From an uncultured Actinomycetes bacterium (GTDB lineage: Bacteria > Actinomycetota > Acidimicrobiia > Acidimicrobiales > Microtrichaceae): a DNA stretch of 39,047 bases. Positions 7,220 through 15,988 of this stretch are shown piece by piece. Below the pieces are notes generated by a model. It had not been told where the DNA came from, ran no database searches, and saw only the letters and a list, made by a program, of their open reading frames with translations. Where the stretch lies: positions 1 to 39,047 of the forward strand of contig CAIQNH010000150.1 in NCBI GenBank assembly GCA_903873135.1, in the 5' to 3' direction. The position numbers and the translations under genes were made by a program. The first letter of the stretch is position 1, and each line of letters starts with the position of its first letter.

Positions 7220-7321
7220 ATGTCGGGGAACTCACTGCGGGGGGTGGGTACCCGGCCGAGGGGGGCCGACATGGCGGGAACGATGGGGACGACGGAACGG
7301 ACGGAGGCGGGGGCGTGCTGA
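7220..7321 (+). CDS. Putative 33-codon leader ORF overlapping the sugar transferase start
   Basis: ATG 7220 sits 5 bases after a good -10 box, then 33 codons run to TGA 7319-7321. The peptide begins MSGNSLRGVGTRPRGAD and ends TERTEAGAC; no membrane segment or known motif is visible, and it is rich in Gly, Thr and Arg. Its stop codon lies beyond the GTG (7315-7317) of the sugar transferase, a 7-base overlap in another frame, so ribosomes ending here could restart on the transferase, helped by GGAGG at 7303-7307. It may be a regulatory leader peptide or an incidental ORF. The leaderless ATG and the terminal overlap favour real translation. Confidence 0.5.
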   Translation: MSGNSLRGVGTRPRGADMAGTMGTTERTEAGAC

Positions 7322-8919
7322 GCCAGGACGGAGGTGCGAGGGCCCGTCGAGCAGCCGCCGTGGACAGCCCGCCGGCCAACCCGACGGTGTCGTCGAAGGT
7401 CACCGGATCGTCCCGGCGTCGTGCCGAGCGTCGGGCTCGTGGCGGCGAGGCGACCACCCCGAGGGTGATCGACCTGCGGCCCAGGACGGCCACGGTGGAC
7501 CGCAACGGACCCGAGCCCGTCGTGCTCGCCCAGCCGCTCCGGACGATCCCGCAGCAGGAACGACGCGCCGTCGGATGGAACCTCCGGATCCTCGGGCACC
7601 TGCTGGACGCCGTGGCGCTCGCCGCACCCTTCCTCGCCGTCGAGGTCGTCCGACCCGACCTGGTCTCGATCCCGGTGGTCGCACTCTTCGTGGTCGTCGG
7701 CACCCTCCTGCTGTGGACGACGCACCGCCGCCGTCGTCAGCTCGTCACCCCCGGCGAGGGCCTGGTCTCGACGCTGACGAGGATCTCGCTCGCTCCGATC
7801 ATCACCACGCTGTTGTTCTCGGTCGTCCGGTACACGGAACTGTCGAACTCCCAGCGCTTCATCGACATGGTGGCGATCGTGCAGATCGTCGCGCTGACGT
7901 TCCCGCTCGTCATGCTCGGTCGGCTCCTGAGCTACCGGCTCGCGGTGTCGGCCCGCCGTCGGGGCTACGACCTCGAGGACACGCTGATCGTCGGGTCGGG
8001 CGTGGTCGGACTCGAGGTGGCCGACGTCCTCACCGAGAACCCGCAGGCCGGACTGGTCCCGTGCGGGTTCGTGGACGGGTTCGACGACGAGCTGCTGCCG
8101 CTGCCGCTCGTGGGGAGGCCCCGCAACCTGCCGGAGCTCCTCCGCCGGACCGGGGTGCGCCACGTCGTGCTGGCCTTCGGCTCCGCCGAGGACCCGGACC
8201 TGGTGAACGTCATCCGGCGCTGCGACGACGACGAGGTCCAGTTCTACGTCGTGCCCCGGATGTTCGAGCTGGGCATCAGCCACGACGACATCGGCCACGA
8301 GGTCGACGGCCTGCCGCTCATCCCGCTCCGTCAGCCCGGTGCCACGGCCCGGTCCTGGCCGGCCAAGCGGGCCTTCGACCTGATCGCCTCCAGCATCCTG
8401 ATCGTGCTCACGGCGCCGATCATGCTGGCCTGCGCCCTGGCGGTGAAGCTCTCGAGCCGGGGTCCGGTCTTCTTCAGCCAGGAGCGGATCGGCATCGGCG
8501 GCCACCCGTTCCAGATCCTCAAGTTCCGGACCCTCCGGGTGAACGACGACTCCAACACCACCTGGTCCGTCGACGACGACGACCGGGTGACGTGGGCGGG
8601 CCGGGTGCTCCGTCCGTCCCACCTCGACGAGCTGCCGCAGCTGTTCAACGTGCTCCGCGGCGAGATGTCGCTCGTCGGACCCCGCCCCGAGCGTCCCCAC
8701 TTCGTGGAGCAGTTCTCCGACGAGATCGACGACTACCACTTCCGTCACCGGGTCCCCGTGGGCATCACGGGTTGGGCCCAGGTCAACGGCTACTGGGGTG
8801 ACACCAGCATCGAGCGGCGGGTCCGACTCGACAACCGGTACATCGAGAACTGGTCGTTCTGGCGTGACCTCCTGATCGGCCTGCGCACGATCCCGACCCT
8901 GTTCGGTCGCCGGCGCTGA
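7315..8919 (+). CDS. Polyprenyl-phosphate sugar-1-phosphate transferase (priming glycosyltransferase)
   Basis: The protein (534 residues) starts exopolysaccharide synthesis by moving a sugar-1-phosphate from a nucleotide sugar to the polyprenyl-phosphate carrier. Layout: a disordered basic N-terminus (about 1-90), about four membrane helices (about 95-215), a Rossmann-like CoA_binding_3 segment (DTLIVGSGVVGLEVADVL near 222), a fifth hydrophobic segment (KRAFDLIASSILIVLTAPI near 351), and the bacterial sugar transferase catalytic domain with KFRTL, DELPQLFNVLRGEMSLVGPR, RPERPHF and GITGWAQVNG. GTG 7315 follows GGAGG by 7 bases. No in-frame start exists between the -10 box and this GTG, so earlier starts are excluded. 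Confidence 0.92.
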   Translation: MLSQDGGARARRAAAVDSPPANPTVSSKVTGSSRRRAERRARGGEATTPRVIDLRPRTATVDRNGPEPVVLAQPLRTIPQQERRAVGWNLRILGHLLDAVALAAPFLAVEVVRPDLVSIPVVALFVVVGTLLLWTTHRRRRQLVTPGEGLVSTLTRISLAPIITTLLFSVVRYTELSNSQRFIDMVAIVQIVALTFPLVMLGRLLSYRLAVSARRRGYDLEDTLIVGSGVVGLEVADVLTENPQAGLVPCGFVDGFDDELLPLPLVGRPRNLPELLRRTGVRHVVLAFGSAEDPDLVNVIRRCDDDEVQFYVVPRMFELGISHDDIGHEVDGLPLIPLRQPGATARSWPAKRAFDLIASSILIVLTAPIMLACALAVKLSSRGPVFFSQERIGIGGHPFQILKFRTLRVNDDSNTTWSVDDDDRVTWAGRVLRPSHLDELPQLFNVLRGEMSLVGPRPERPHFVEQFSDEIDDYHFRHRVPVGITGWAQVNGYWGDTSIERRVRLDNRYIENWSFWRDLLIGLRTIPTLFGRRR

Positions 8920-8926
8920 GCGCCGG
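8910..8926 (+). terminator. Hairpin spanning the sugar transferase stop codon
   Basis: CCGGCG, loop CTGAG, CGCCGG (the outer bases extend into a near-perfect palindrome). The stop codon TGA lies in the loop. No T-tract follows. It could insulate tRNA-Gln from upstream transcription. Confidence 0.4.
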
Positions 8927-8966
8927 GGGCCGACGCGGCGCCCGCAGTCGGCCCGTTCCGAGGAAC

Positions 8967-8972
8967 TACCGT
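8967..8972 (+). promoter_or_regulatory. -10 box TACCGT for tRNA-Gln/glmU
   Basis: TACCGT lies 14 bases before the mature 5' end of tRNA-Gln. No clear -35 hexamer is visible. There is no room for a second promoter between the tRNA and glmU, so glmU must share this transcript or be driven from inside the tRNA gene. Confidence 0.4.
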
Positions 8973-8986
8973 GTGGATCGCCCCCG

Positions 8987-9058
8987 TGGCGGGTAGTTCA
9001 ACGGCAGAACGCCTGACTTTGGATCAGGAAGATGCAGGTTCGAATCCTGCCCCGCCAG
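8987..9058 (+). tRNA. tRNA-Gln (anticodon UUG)
   Basis: All four arms fold: acceptor TGGCGGG/CCCGCCA, D arm GTTC/GAAC, anticodon stem CCTGA/TCAGG with loop CTTTGGA (anticodon TTG), a 5-base variable loop, T arm GCAGG-TTCGAAT-CCTGC, and discriminator G9058. The CCA end is not encoded (GCATG follows). The next base but one is the A of the glmU start codon. Confidence 0.97.
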
Positions 9059-9059
9059 C

Positions 9060-10166
9060 ATGAACCGCCCACCCGCCCCGCTCTCCGCCATCGTCCTCGC
9101 CGCCGGCGAGGGCAGCCGCATGCGTTCGGAGCGGCCCAAGCCGCTCCACCGGCTGTGCGGCCGCCCGATGCTCACCTACGTCCTCGAGGCCCTCGGCACC
9201 AGCGGCGTGGCCTGCGTGGCCGTGGTGGTGGGCCACAAGGGCGAGTGGGTGACCAAGAAGATGCAGGAGGAGCAGCACGACCTGCACCTCGAGTTCGTCG
9301 AGCAGCGGGTCCAGCGGGGCACCGCCGACGCCGCCCAGGTCGGTCTGGTGGGGCTCCCGGAGGATCCTGACGGTGCCGACGAGGGCGACGTGCTGGTCCT
9401 CCCGGGGGACACCCCGTTGCTGCGGTCCGGGACCATCGAGGCGCTGGTGGAGCGGCACCGCAGCAGCGGCGCCGCCGCCACGGTGCTCACGGCCAGGGTG
9501 GAGGACCCGACGGGCTACGGCCGCGTCGTGCGGGACCGGTCGGGACGAGTGGAGCGGATCGTCGAGCACCGCGACGCGACCGACGGCGAGCGGGCGATCG
9601 ACGAGGTCAACACCTCGATCTACTGCTTCCGCCGGAGCCTGCTGGCGCCGGCGCTGCGTCGGATCGAACCCGACAACGCCCAGGGTGAGTACTACCTGAC
9701 CGACGTCGTCGGGGTCCTCGTCGGGGCCGGCCACCCCGTGGAGGCCCAGGTCGCGGACGACGCCGAGGAGACCCAGGGCGTGAACGACAGGGTCCAGTTG
9801 TCGCGAGCCGAGGCCGAGCTCCGGCGACGGACCAACGCCGGTCTGCTGGCCCAGGGCGTGACGATCGTGGATCCGACGGCGGTCTACGTCGACACGACCG
9901 TTCGGGTGGGACGCGACGTGACCCTGTTCCCCGGGGTGATCCTGCAGGGGAGCACCGTGGTGGGCGACGGGTGCGAGGTCGGGCCCTGGACCCGGCTCGT
10001 CGACACGGTCGTGGGTGCCGAGTCGGTCGTCGAGCAGACGACGGCCCGCTCGGCGCGGATCGGTGACCGGGCGGTGGTCGGTCCGTTCGCGTCGTTGGGG
10101 CCGGGTGCCGAGGTCGGTGACGGTGAGACCTCCGGGGCCTTCTACACTGCCGCTCAGACCGGCTGA
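9060..10166 (+). CDS. glmU: GlmU-type N-acetylglucosamine-1-phosphate uridyltransferase, C-terminally truncated
   Basis: GlmU normally makes UDP-GlcNAc in two steps: acetylation of GlcN-1-P (C-terminal left-handed beta-helix) and uridylyl transfer (N-terminal Rossmann domain). The N-terminal enzyme is intact: LAAGEGSRMRSERPKPLH (13-30), LPGDTPLLR, GYGRVVRD, NTSIYCFRRS. The beta-helix starts normally (VDPTAVYVDTTVRVGRDV) but the protein stops at residue 368 instead of about 450-490. The sequence after VVGPFASLGPGAEVGDG lacks the regions holding the catalytic His and the acetyl-CoA-binding Tyr, Asn and Lys residues of E. coli GlmU, and the conserved RLRPG has become SLGPG. prs starts 25 bases later, so no lost domain is hidden by a frameshift. 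ATG 9060 is forced by the N-terminal motif and lies 1 base after the mature tRNA end. Confidence 0.93.
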   Translation: MNRPPAPLSAIVLAAGEGSRMRSERPKPLHRLCGRPMLTYVLEALGTSGVACVAVVVGHKGEWVTKKMQEEQHDLHLEFVEQRVQRGTADAAQVGLVGLPEDPDGADEGDVLVLPGDTPLLRSGTIEALVERHRSSGAAATVLTARVEDPTGYGRVVRDRSGRVERIVEHRDATDGERAIDEVNTSIYCFRRSLLAPALRRIEPDNAQGEYYLTDVVGVLVGAGHPVEAQVADDAEETQGVNDRVQLSRAEAELRRRTNAGLLAQGVTIVDPTAVYVDTTVRVGRDVTLFPGVILQGSTVVGDGCEVGPWTRLVDTVVGAESVVEQTTARSARIGDRAVVGPFASLGPGAEVGDGETSGAFYTAAQTG

Positions 10167-10191
10167 TCGCCTGACAGGGAGGCCCGCACTC

Positions 10192-11175
10192 GTGGAACTG
10201 GTCACCAAGAAGCGGCTCACGATCGTGACCGGACGGGCCAACTCGGCGCTCGCCGAGGAGGTCGGCACCCACCTCGGGGTGCCGTTGAGCGAGGTCCAGA
10301 TCGCAGAGTTCGCGAACGGCGAGCTCCACTGCCGATTCGGCGAGTCGATCCGCGGCGCCGACCTGTTCATCTTCCAGAGCCACGCATCGACCGAGACCAT
10401 GTCGGTCAACGACGCCATCATGGAGCAGCTCATCATGGTGGACGCCGCCAAGCGGGCGTCGGCCAAGCGCATCACGGTGGTCGCGCCGTTCTACGGCTAC
10501 GGCCGACAGGACCGCAAGGCCGAGGGGCGGGAGCCGATCACGGCCAAGCTGCTCGCCAACATGTTCGAGGTCGCCGGCGCCAAGCGGATCGTGTCGGTCG
10601 ACCTGCACAGCGGTCAGATCCAGGGGTTCTTCGACGGCCCGGTCGACCACCTGACCGCCATGCCGGTCCTGGTGGACTGGATGGCGGAGCACCTCGGTGA
10701 CGACCTCGTGGTCGTGTCGCCGGACGCCGGTCGGGTGAAGGTCGCCGAGCGCTACGCCAACGCCCTCCACGCCGACCTGGCGATCGTCCACAAGCGCCGG
10801 GTGAAGGGCGTCAAGAACCAGGTCGAGGCCAAGGACGTGGTCGGCGAGGTCGAGGGGCGTACCTGCGTGCTCATCGACGACATGATCGACACCGCCGGCA
10901 CGATCTGCGCCGCCGCCGACCAGCTCGCCGAGAAGGGCGCCTCCGCCGTGTACTGCGCAGCCACCCACGGGGTCTTCTCCGGGCCGGCGATCGAGCGGCT
11001 CGAGGCCTCCGCCCTGGAGAAGGTCGTGATCACCAACACCCTCCCCCTGCCGGAGGAGAAGCGGATCGACAAGATCGAGGTGCTCTCGGCGGCCCGGATC
11101 ATCGCCGACGCCATCGACGCCGTGTTCGAGGACACCTCGGTCTCCGAGATCTTCGACGGCCAGAACCAGCACTGA
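10192..11175 (+). CDS. prs: Ribose-phosphate pyrophosphokinase (PRPP synthase)
   Basis: PRPP synthase transfers pyrophosphate from ATP to ribose-5-phosphate, giving PRPP for purines, pyrimidines, His, Trp, NAD and, in actinobacteria, decaprenyl-phospho-arabinose. The protein of 327 residues has normal length. Visible motifs are EFANGELHCRFGESIRG, the ATP/flexible-loop region YGYGRQDRKAEGREPITAKL, VDLHSGQIQGFF, and the PRPP-binding loop DDMIDTAGTI (about 229-238). GTG 10192 is preceded by GGGAGG with a suitable spacer. It lies 25 bases after glmU, the conserved actinobacterial order, and is probably co-transcribed with it. A strong hairpin begins 1 base after its stop. Confidence 0.97.
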   Translation: MELVTKKRLTIVTGRANSALAEEVGTHLGVPLSEVQIAEFANGELHCRFGESIRGADLFIFQSHASTETMSVNDAIMEQLIMVDAAKRASAKRITVVAPFYGYGRQDRKAEGREPITAKLLANMFEVAGAKRIVSVDLHSGQIQGFFDGPVDHLTAMPVLVDWMAEHLGDDLVVVSPDAGRVKVAERYANALHADLAIVHKRRVKGVKNQVEAKDVVGEVEGRTCVLIDDMIDTAGTICAAADQLAEKGASAVYCAATHGVFSGPAIERLEASALEKVVITNTLPLPEEKRIDKIEVLSAARIIADAIDAVFEDTSVSEIFDGQNQH

Positions 11176-11176
11176 G

Positions 11177-11197
11177 CCCGGGGTCGACCGCCCCGGG
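11177..11197 (+). terminator. Perfect 7-bp GC hairpin after prs
   Basis: CCCGGGG (11177-11183), loop TCGACCG, CCCCGGG (11191-11197), starting 1 base after the prs stop. No T-run follows, so it may act with Rho or as an mRNA 3' stabiliser rather than a classic intrinsic terminator. Confidence 0.5.
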
Positions 11198-11204
11198 GGG
11201 TGCG

Positions 11205-11235
11205 TTGGCACGCCGAGCGGCGTGACCGGTACAGT
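11205..11235 (+). promoter_or_regulatory. Promoter of rplY-pth-mfd (TTGGCA-19-TACAGT)
   Basis: TTGGCA at 11205-11210 and TACAGT at 11230-11235 resemble good -35 and -10 boxes, though the 19-base spacer is long. It gives a leader of about 45 bases ending in a clear ribosome-binding site (CAGGAG) before ATG 11286. Confidence 0.45.
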
Positions 11236-11285
11236 TTCCGGCTGCCCGTCCGGGCGACGTCCGTCGCCGATCCAGGAGTTCCACC

Positions 11286-11960
11286 ATGTCCGAGGTCACC
11301 CTCACCGCAGAGACCGGCCGTGCGCTCGGCACCGGTCCGTCCCGGCGTGTCCGGGCGGAGGGTCGGATCCCCGGCGTCGTCTACGGCGCCGGTGGTGCGG
11401 CCACGTCCCTGACCGTGGACCGGGCCGACCTGCGTCGGGCGCTGACCACCGACGCCGGCCTGAACGCGCTCATCACGCTCCAGGTCGACGGCGAGTCGTT
11501 CCTGACGGTCGTGCGCGAGATCCAGCGTCACCCGGTGCGGCGTGACGTGCTCCACGTGGACTTCCTGAAGGTCGACCCGAACGCCCCGATCGAGGTGGAG
11601 GTGCCCATCCGGCTGGTCGGCGAGGCCAAGCAGGTCACGACCAACGGCGGCATGACCGAGCAGCGCATCACGGTGCTCAAGGTGCTCGTCCGCCCCGACT
11701 CCATCCCGGACTCGATCGAGTGCGACATCTCGGCCATGACGCTCGAGGACTCGTCGATCCTGGTGGCCGACCTGGCGCTCCCCGACGGGGTCGAGAGCCG
11801 CAGCCCCGCCCAGCAGGCGGTGGTCACCGCCCAGCTGACCCGGGCCGCCGTCACCGCACGCGGCGAGGCCGGAGGTGAGGCCGGCGACGAGGCCGCGGGT
11901 GAGGCCGGCGGCGATTCCGGCGGTGACGCCGGCGCCGGCGGCGAGTCCTCGGACGACTGA
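11286..11960 (+). CDS. rplY: Large ribosomal protein bL25 (CTC form)
   Basis: bL25 binds 5S rRNA in the large subunit; the longer form with a second beta domain is the CTC or general-stress type. N-terminal pattern: TLTAETGRALGTGPSRRVRAEGRIPGVVYGAG. The beta-barrel-like C-terminal domain runs through HVDFLKVDPNAPIEVEVPIRLVG. After about residue 190 a low-complexity tail of Gly, Glu, Ala and Asp (GEAGGEAGDEAAGEAGG...) makes the end acidic and disordered, common in actinobacterial bL25. ATG 11286 has CAGGAG upstream. pth starts 2 bases after its stop. Confidence 0.95.
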   Translation: MSEVTLTAETGRALGTGPSRRVRAEGRIPGVVYGAGGAATSLTVDRADLRRALTTDAGLNALITLQVDGESFLTVVREIQRHPVRRDVLHVDFLKVDPNAPIEVEVPIRLVGEAKQVTTNGGMTEQRITVLKVLVRPDSIPDSIECDISAMTLEDSSILVADLALPDGVESRSPAQQAVVTAQLTRAAVTARGEAGGEAGDEAAGEAGGDSGGDAGAGGESSDD

Positions 11961-11962
11961 CG

Positions 11963-12550
11963 TTGGCAGGCTCGTCCTGCGACCTGCTCGTCGTCGGACT
12001 GGGCAACCCCGGCGAGGACTACTCGCGCACTCGGCACAACGTCGGCGCCGAGGTGGTGGAGCTGCTGGCCGAGCGTCACGGTGCCCGACTGCGTCGTGAC
12101 GGCAAGGTCTCGGCGTCCACGGCGACGGTCCGCATCGGCGGTCACGTCGTGGTCCTGGCCGTGCCCACCACCTGGATGAACGACTCGGGCGTCGCCGTGG
12201 CCGCCCTCGTCCGGCGGTACGCGCTCTCACCGGCCGAGGTCCTGGTCGTCCACGACGAACTGGACCTGGAGCCGGGCCGGATCAAGCTGAAGATCGGAGG
12301 CGGCCACGCCGGCCACAACGGACTCCGGTCGATCCACTCGCACCTCCGCTCGCCGGACCACCTGCGTCTGCGGCTGGGGGTGGGCAAGCCGCCGGGAGGT
12401 GCCGCTCGTGGTGCCGACTGGGTGCTGTCACGGGTCTCGGGCACCCAGCGACGCGTGCTCGACGAGGCGGAGGCCCGGGCCGCCGACGCCGTCGAGGTCG
12501 TCGTGGCCGACGGCGTCGACACGGCCATGGCGCAGTTCCATGGCGACTGA
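11963..12550 (+). CDS. pth: Peptidyl-tRNA hydrolase
   Basis: Pth releases peptides from prematurely dropped peptidyl-tRNA and recycles the tRNA. Motifs: VGLGNPGEDYSRTRHNVG (His of the catalytic site), TTWMNDSG, VVHDELDLEPGRIKLKIGGGHAGHNGLRS. The length of 195 residues is normal. The start is a TTG at 11963, 2 bases after the rplY stop, chosen because the N-terminal motif begins at residue 9 and no ATG or GTG lies in a better position; coupling to rplY is likely. The 3' end overlaps mfd by 11 bases. Confidence 0.95.
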   Translation: MAGSSCDLLVVGLGNPGEDYSRTRHNVGAEVVELLAERHGARLRRDGKVSASTATVRIGGHVVVLAVPTTWMNDSGVAVAALVRRYALSPAEVLVVHDELDLEPGRIKLKIGGGHAGHNGLRSIHSHLRSPDHLRLRLGVGKPPGGAARGADWVLSRVSGTQRRVLDEAEARAADAVEVVVADGVDTAMAQFHGD

Positions 12551-15500
12551 CGCACCGCTCGCTCCCCTGCTGGAGCGGCTCGGGTCGCTCCGGTCGGACC
12601 CGGCGGCACCGTCCGTCGTCCCGACGTCGGCGTTGGCTCCGGTCGTGGCGGGTTCGGTGGCTGCGGGAGCGGTCGACGTGGTGCTGGTGGCGGTCCCGGG
12701 TGTCGACGAGGCCGAGCAACTGGCCGCCGACCTCGTCCCGTTCCTCGGTCCCGAGGCCGTCGAGCTGTTCCCGGCGTGGGAGACCCTGCCGTTCGAGCGG
12801 ATCAGCCCGTCGGTGGAGACCATGGGCCGCCGGCTCCGGACCATGTGGCGGCTGCGGACGGGGGACCGGACCCTCCGGGTCGTGGTGGCCTCGGCCCGGG
12901 CGCTCGTCCAGCGGCTCGGGCCCCACGTCGAGGCGGCGGAACCGGTGGTGGTCCGCTCCGGTGGCACGGTCGACAGCGAACGGCTCGTGTCCGACCTGGT
13001 CGCCGCCGGCTACCGGCGCGAGTACCAGGTCGAGCACCGGGGGGAGGTGGCGGTCCGGGGCTCGATCGTGGACGTGTTCCCGTCGACCGACGACGTCCCC
13101 GTCCGGATCGACCTGTGGGGTGACGAGGTCGACCGCCTCTGCCGGTTCTCGGTGGCCGACCAACGGTCGGGCGACGCCGTGGACGAGGTGCGTGTGTTCG
13201 GGGCCCGGGAGCTCACCGGCACGGACGAGGTTCGGGCCCGGGCCGAGGAGCTCGTCGGTCGGGCGCCGTGGGGACGGGAGCACTGGGAGCGCCTCGCCGA
13301 GGGCGCCGTGTTCGAGGGGATGGAGGCGTGGCTCCCGTGGCTCGTGGCCGACGAGCACGTCCTGGTCGACCTCCTCGGCGCCGGTGCCGAGGTCGTCGTG
13401 GTCGACCCCGGGCGGTTCCGGAACCGCGCCGAGGCCGTCCACGACGAGGAGGTGGACCTGGCTGCGAGCCTGGCGCGCACCTGGGGCCTGGGCGAGGACG
13501 CCGACGTGCCTCGGCTGACCCTGCCGGTCGACCACGTGCTGGAGCGCACCGAGGCTGCGGTGCGGACGGTCGCCACCGTCGCGCCCGGACCCGAGGTTCC
13601 GGTGGTGGCGACGGAGGCCTGGGCCCCGGTCACCGGGGACGGGGGGCCGCTCGTGACGCAGGTCCGACGCCTGCTCCGGGCCGGGACCACGGTCGTGGCG
13701 ACCGCCGACTCGGAGGGGTCGCTCGCCCGGGTCCGGTCGATCCTGGGCAACGCCGGGTTCGAGCTGGCGCCCGAGGGCGACGTGCTGCCACCGCCCGGTC
13801 AGGTCGCCACGGTCGTCGCCGCACTCGACCGCGGCTGCGTGCTGAGCGGCGCGTCGCTCGGCCTCCTCGCCGAGACGGACCTCACGGGTCGTCGGCGGAC
13901 CCGTCGGCCGGCGGCGAGGGCCCGACGTGACGCCCAGCAGGTGTTCGAGTCGCTCGAGGTCGGCAGCTACGTCGTCCACGAGCACCACGGCGTGGCCAGG
14001 TTCGCCGGCATGGTCCGTCGGGCCGTCGGCGGCGTGGAACGGGACTACCTGCTGCTCGAGTACCGGGGCGAGGACCGCCTCTACGTGCCGTCGGACCAGA
14101 TCGACGCCGTCCGGCTCTACTCCGGCGGTGAGGCGCCGTCGCTCAACCGGATGGGCGGCGCCGACTTCGCCCGGACCAAGGCGAAGGTCCGCGCCGCGGT
14201 GGCGACGATCGCGCAGGAGCTCGTGGTCCTCTACCAGCAGCGCCTGCACACCCCGGGGCACGCCTTCGCCGAGGACACCCCGTGGCAGCGTGAGGTGGAG
14301 CAGTCGTTCCCGTACCAGGAGACCCCCGACCAGCTCCGGGCGATCGCCGAGGTCAAGGCCGACATGGAGTCGTCGGTGCCGATGGACCGTCTGGTCTGCG
14401 GGGACGTGGGGTTCGGCAAGACCGAGGTGGCGGTTCGCGCCGTGTTCAAGGCGGTGGCTGACGGGAAGCAGGCGGCGGTCCTGGTGCCCACGACGCTGCT
14501 CGCCCAGCAGCACCACCAGACCTTCACCGAACGACTGGCCGGCCACCCGGTCCGGGTGGAGATGCTCTCGAGGTTCCTGAGCGACGCCGAGGCCCGGGAG
14601 GTCGTCGAGGGCCTGGCCACGGGAGCCGTCGACGTGGTGGTCGGCACGCACCGGCTGCTGTCGTCCGACGTCCGGTTCGCCGACCTGGGCCTGCTCGTCG
14701 TGGACGAGGAGCAGCGTTTCGGGGTGAGCGCCAAGGAGTCGATCAAGCAGCTGCGCACGAGCGTGGACGTGCTCACCCTCACGGCGACGCCCATCCCGCG
14801 GACGCTCGAGATGAGTCTCACCGGCATCCGGGACCTGTCGTTGCTCGAGACGCCGCCCGCCGCCCGCCAACCGATCCTGACCTACGTCGGCCCCTACGAC
14901 GAGCGTGCTGTCGCCGAGGCGATCCGCCGGGAACTCCTCCGGGAGGGTCAGGTGTTCTACGTCCACAACCGGGTGCGGGACATCGAGGCACACGCCGCCG
15001 GGATCCGGGAGCTCGTCCCGGAGGCCCGGGTGGCCGTCGCCCACGGACAGATGGACGAGACCACGCTGGAGCGGGTGGTGACCGAGTTCTGGGAGGGTCA
15101 CCACGACGTGCTCGTCTGCACGACGATCATCGAGAGCGGGATCGACATGCCGACCGTGAACACGCTGGTGGTCGAGCGCGCCGACCTGCTCGGGCTCGGT
15201 CAGTTGCACCAGCTCCGTGGACGGGTCGGCCGTGCCGGTCAGCGGGCCTACGCGTACCTGTTCCACCCCCCGGACCTGGTGCTCTCCGAGGAGGCCGACG
15301 AGCGTCTCCGGACCATCGGCGAGACCACCGAGCTGGGGTCGGGCTTCCGCATCGCCATGCGGGACCTCGAGATCCGCGGTGCGGGGAACCTGCTCGGGAC
15401 CGGTCAGTCCGGCCACGTCGCCTCGGTCGGCTACGACCTGTACTGCCAGATGGTCACCGAGGCGATCGCCGAGCTGAACGGCGAGACGCTGCCGGCGCCG

Positions 15501-15977
15501 GTGGAGGTGACCGTCGAGGTGCCGGTGCCCGCGTACCTCCCCCAGGACTACATCGCCCGTGAGGACCTCCGGCTCGAGGCCTACCGACGGCTGGCGTCGC
15601 TCACCGAGCTCGACGAGGTCGCACGGATCGAGGCCGAGTGGCTCGACCGCTTCGGGCCGGTCCCCGCCCCGGCCAGGGAGCTGCTGGGCGTGGCCCGCCT
15701 CCGGGCGCTCTGCGTGACCTCGGGGGTCCGGGAGCTCGTCGTCTCCAAGGCGCCCGCCATGTCGGTCCCACCGCTCGTGGCCCGTCTGGCCCCGGTGGAC
15801 CTGCCGCAGTCCCGGCAGGTGCGACTGGAGCGGACGCACCGAGGTGCCCGCTACAAGTCGGAGAGCCGGGAGCTGCTGCTGCCGGTCGCCCCCGGGGAGG
15901 GTCTCGTCGACCGGTTGGTCGGGATGGTCGAGGACCTCCTCGGCCCGGGCGCTGGCTCCCGGCCCGACCGGCAGTAG
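12540..15977 (+). CDS. mfd: Transcription-repair coupling factor Mfd
   Basis: Mfd removes RNA polymerase stalled at DNA damage and recruits UvrA. Of normal length at 1145 residues. Order: UvrB-like N-terminal domains ([15 protein letters not shown] near residue 80), the RNA-polymerase-interacting CarD/TRCF domain ([13 protein letters not shown] near 475), a RecG-like helicase with Walker [10 protein letters not shown] (about 621-629), DEEQ box (about 721-724) and TATPIPRTL, then [15 protein letters not shown] and a C-terminal TRCF domain. ATG 12540 overlaps the end of pth, giving the N-terminus [15 protein letters not shown]; an earlier start would run inside pth. It ends in TAG, which begins the next gene's TAGGAT box. 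Confidence 0.97.
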   Translation: MATDAPLAPLLERLGSLRSDPAAPSVVPTSALAPVVAGSVAAGAVDVVLVAVPGVDEAEQLAADLVPFLGPEAVELFPAWETLPFERISPSVETMGRRLRTMWRLRTGDRTLRVVVASARALVQRLGPHVEAAEPVVVRSGGTVDSERLVSDLVAAGYRREYQVEHRGEVAVRGSIVDVFPSTDDVPVRIDLWGDEVDRLCRFSVADQRSGDAVDEVRVFGARELTGTDEVRARAEELVGRAPWGREHWERLAEGAVFEGMEAWLPWLVADEHVLVDLLGAGAEVVVVDPGRFRNRAEAVHDEEVDLAASLARTWGLGEDADVPRLTLPVDHVLERTEAAVRTVATVAPGPEVPVVATEAWAPVTGDGGPLVTQVRRLLRAGTTVVATADSEGSLARVRSILGNAGFELAPEGDVLPPPGQVATVVAALDRGCVLSGASLGLLAETDLTGRRRTRRPAARARRDAQQVFESLEVGSYVVHEHHGVARFAGMVRRAVGGVERDYLLLEYRGEDRLYVPSDQIDAVRLYSGGEAPSLNRMGGADFARTKAKVRAAVATIAQELVVLYQQRLHTPGHAFAEDTPWQREVEQSFPYQETPDQLRAIAEVKADMESSVPMDRLVCGDVGFGKTEVAVRAVFKAVADGKQAAVLVPTTLLAQQHHQTFTERLAGHPVRVEMLSRFLSDAEAREVVEGLATGAVDVVVGTHRLLSSDVRFADLGLLVVDEEQRFGVSAKESIKQLRTSVDVLTLTATPIPRTLEMSLTGIRDLSLLETPPAARQPILTYVGPYDERAVAEAIRRELLREGQVFYVHNRVRDIEAHAAGIRELVPEARVAVAHGQMDETTLERVVTEFWEGHHDVLVCTTIIESGIDMPTVNTLVVERADLLGLGQLHQLRGRVGRAGQRAYAYLFHPPDLVLSEEADERLRTIGETTELGSGFRIAMRDLEIRGAGNLLGTGQSGHVASVGYDLYCQMVTEAIAELNGETLPAPVEVTVEVPVPAYLPQDYIAREDLRLEAYRRLASLTELDEVARIEAEWLDRFGPVPAPARELLGVARLRALCVTSGVRELVVSKAPAMSVPPLVARLAPVDLPQSRQVRLERTHRGARYKSESRELLLPVAPGEGLVDRLVGMVEDLLGPGAGSRPDRQ

Positions 15978-15980
15978 GAT
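15975..15980 (+). promoter_or_regulatory. -10 box TAGGAT for the SurA-like lipoprotein
   Basis: TAGGAT lies 8 bases before GTG 15989. Its first three bases are the mfd stop codon. No ribosome-binding site precedes the GTG, consistent with a leaderless mRNA. Confidence 0.5.
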
Positions 15981-15988
15981 CGCCGCCC

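Noticed and set aside
7204-7314. Earlier start for the sugar transferase at 7204
   Set aside because: It lies upstream of the TACCCT -10 box and has no ribosome-binding site; the encoded stretch is Gly-rich noise out of frame with the leader ORF.
10167-10191. Possible frameshift hiding the missing GlmU acetyltransferase domain
   Set aside because: Only 25 bases separate the stop from prs, and the protein already departs from the family before the stop; no hexapeptide repeats are seen in other frames of prs.
15638-15988. N-terminal extension of the SurA-like lipoprotein into mfd
   Set aside because: It is a shadow of mfd; the signal peptide and lipobox fit the GTG at 15989.
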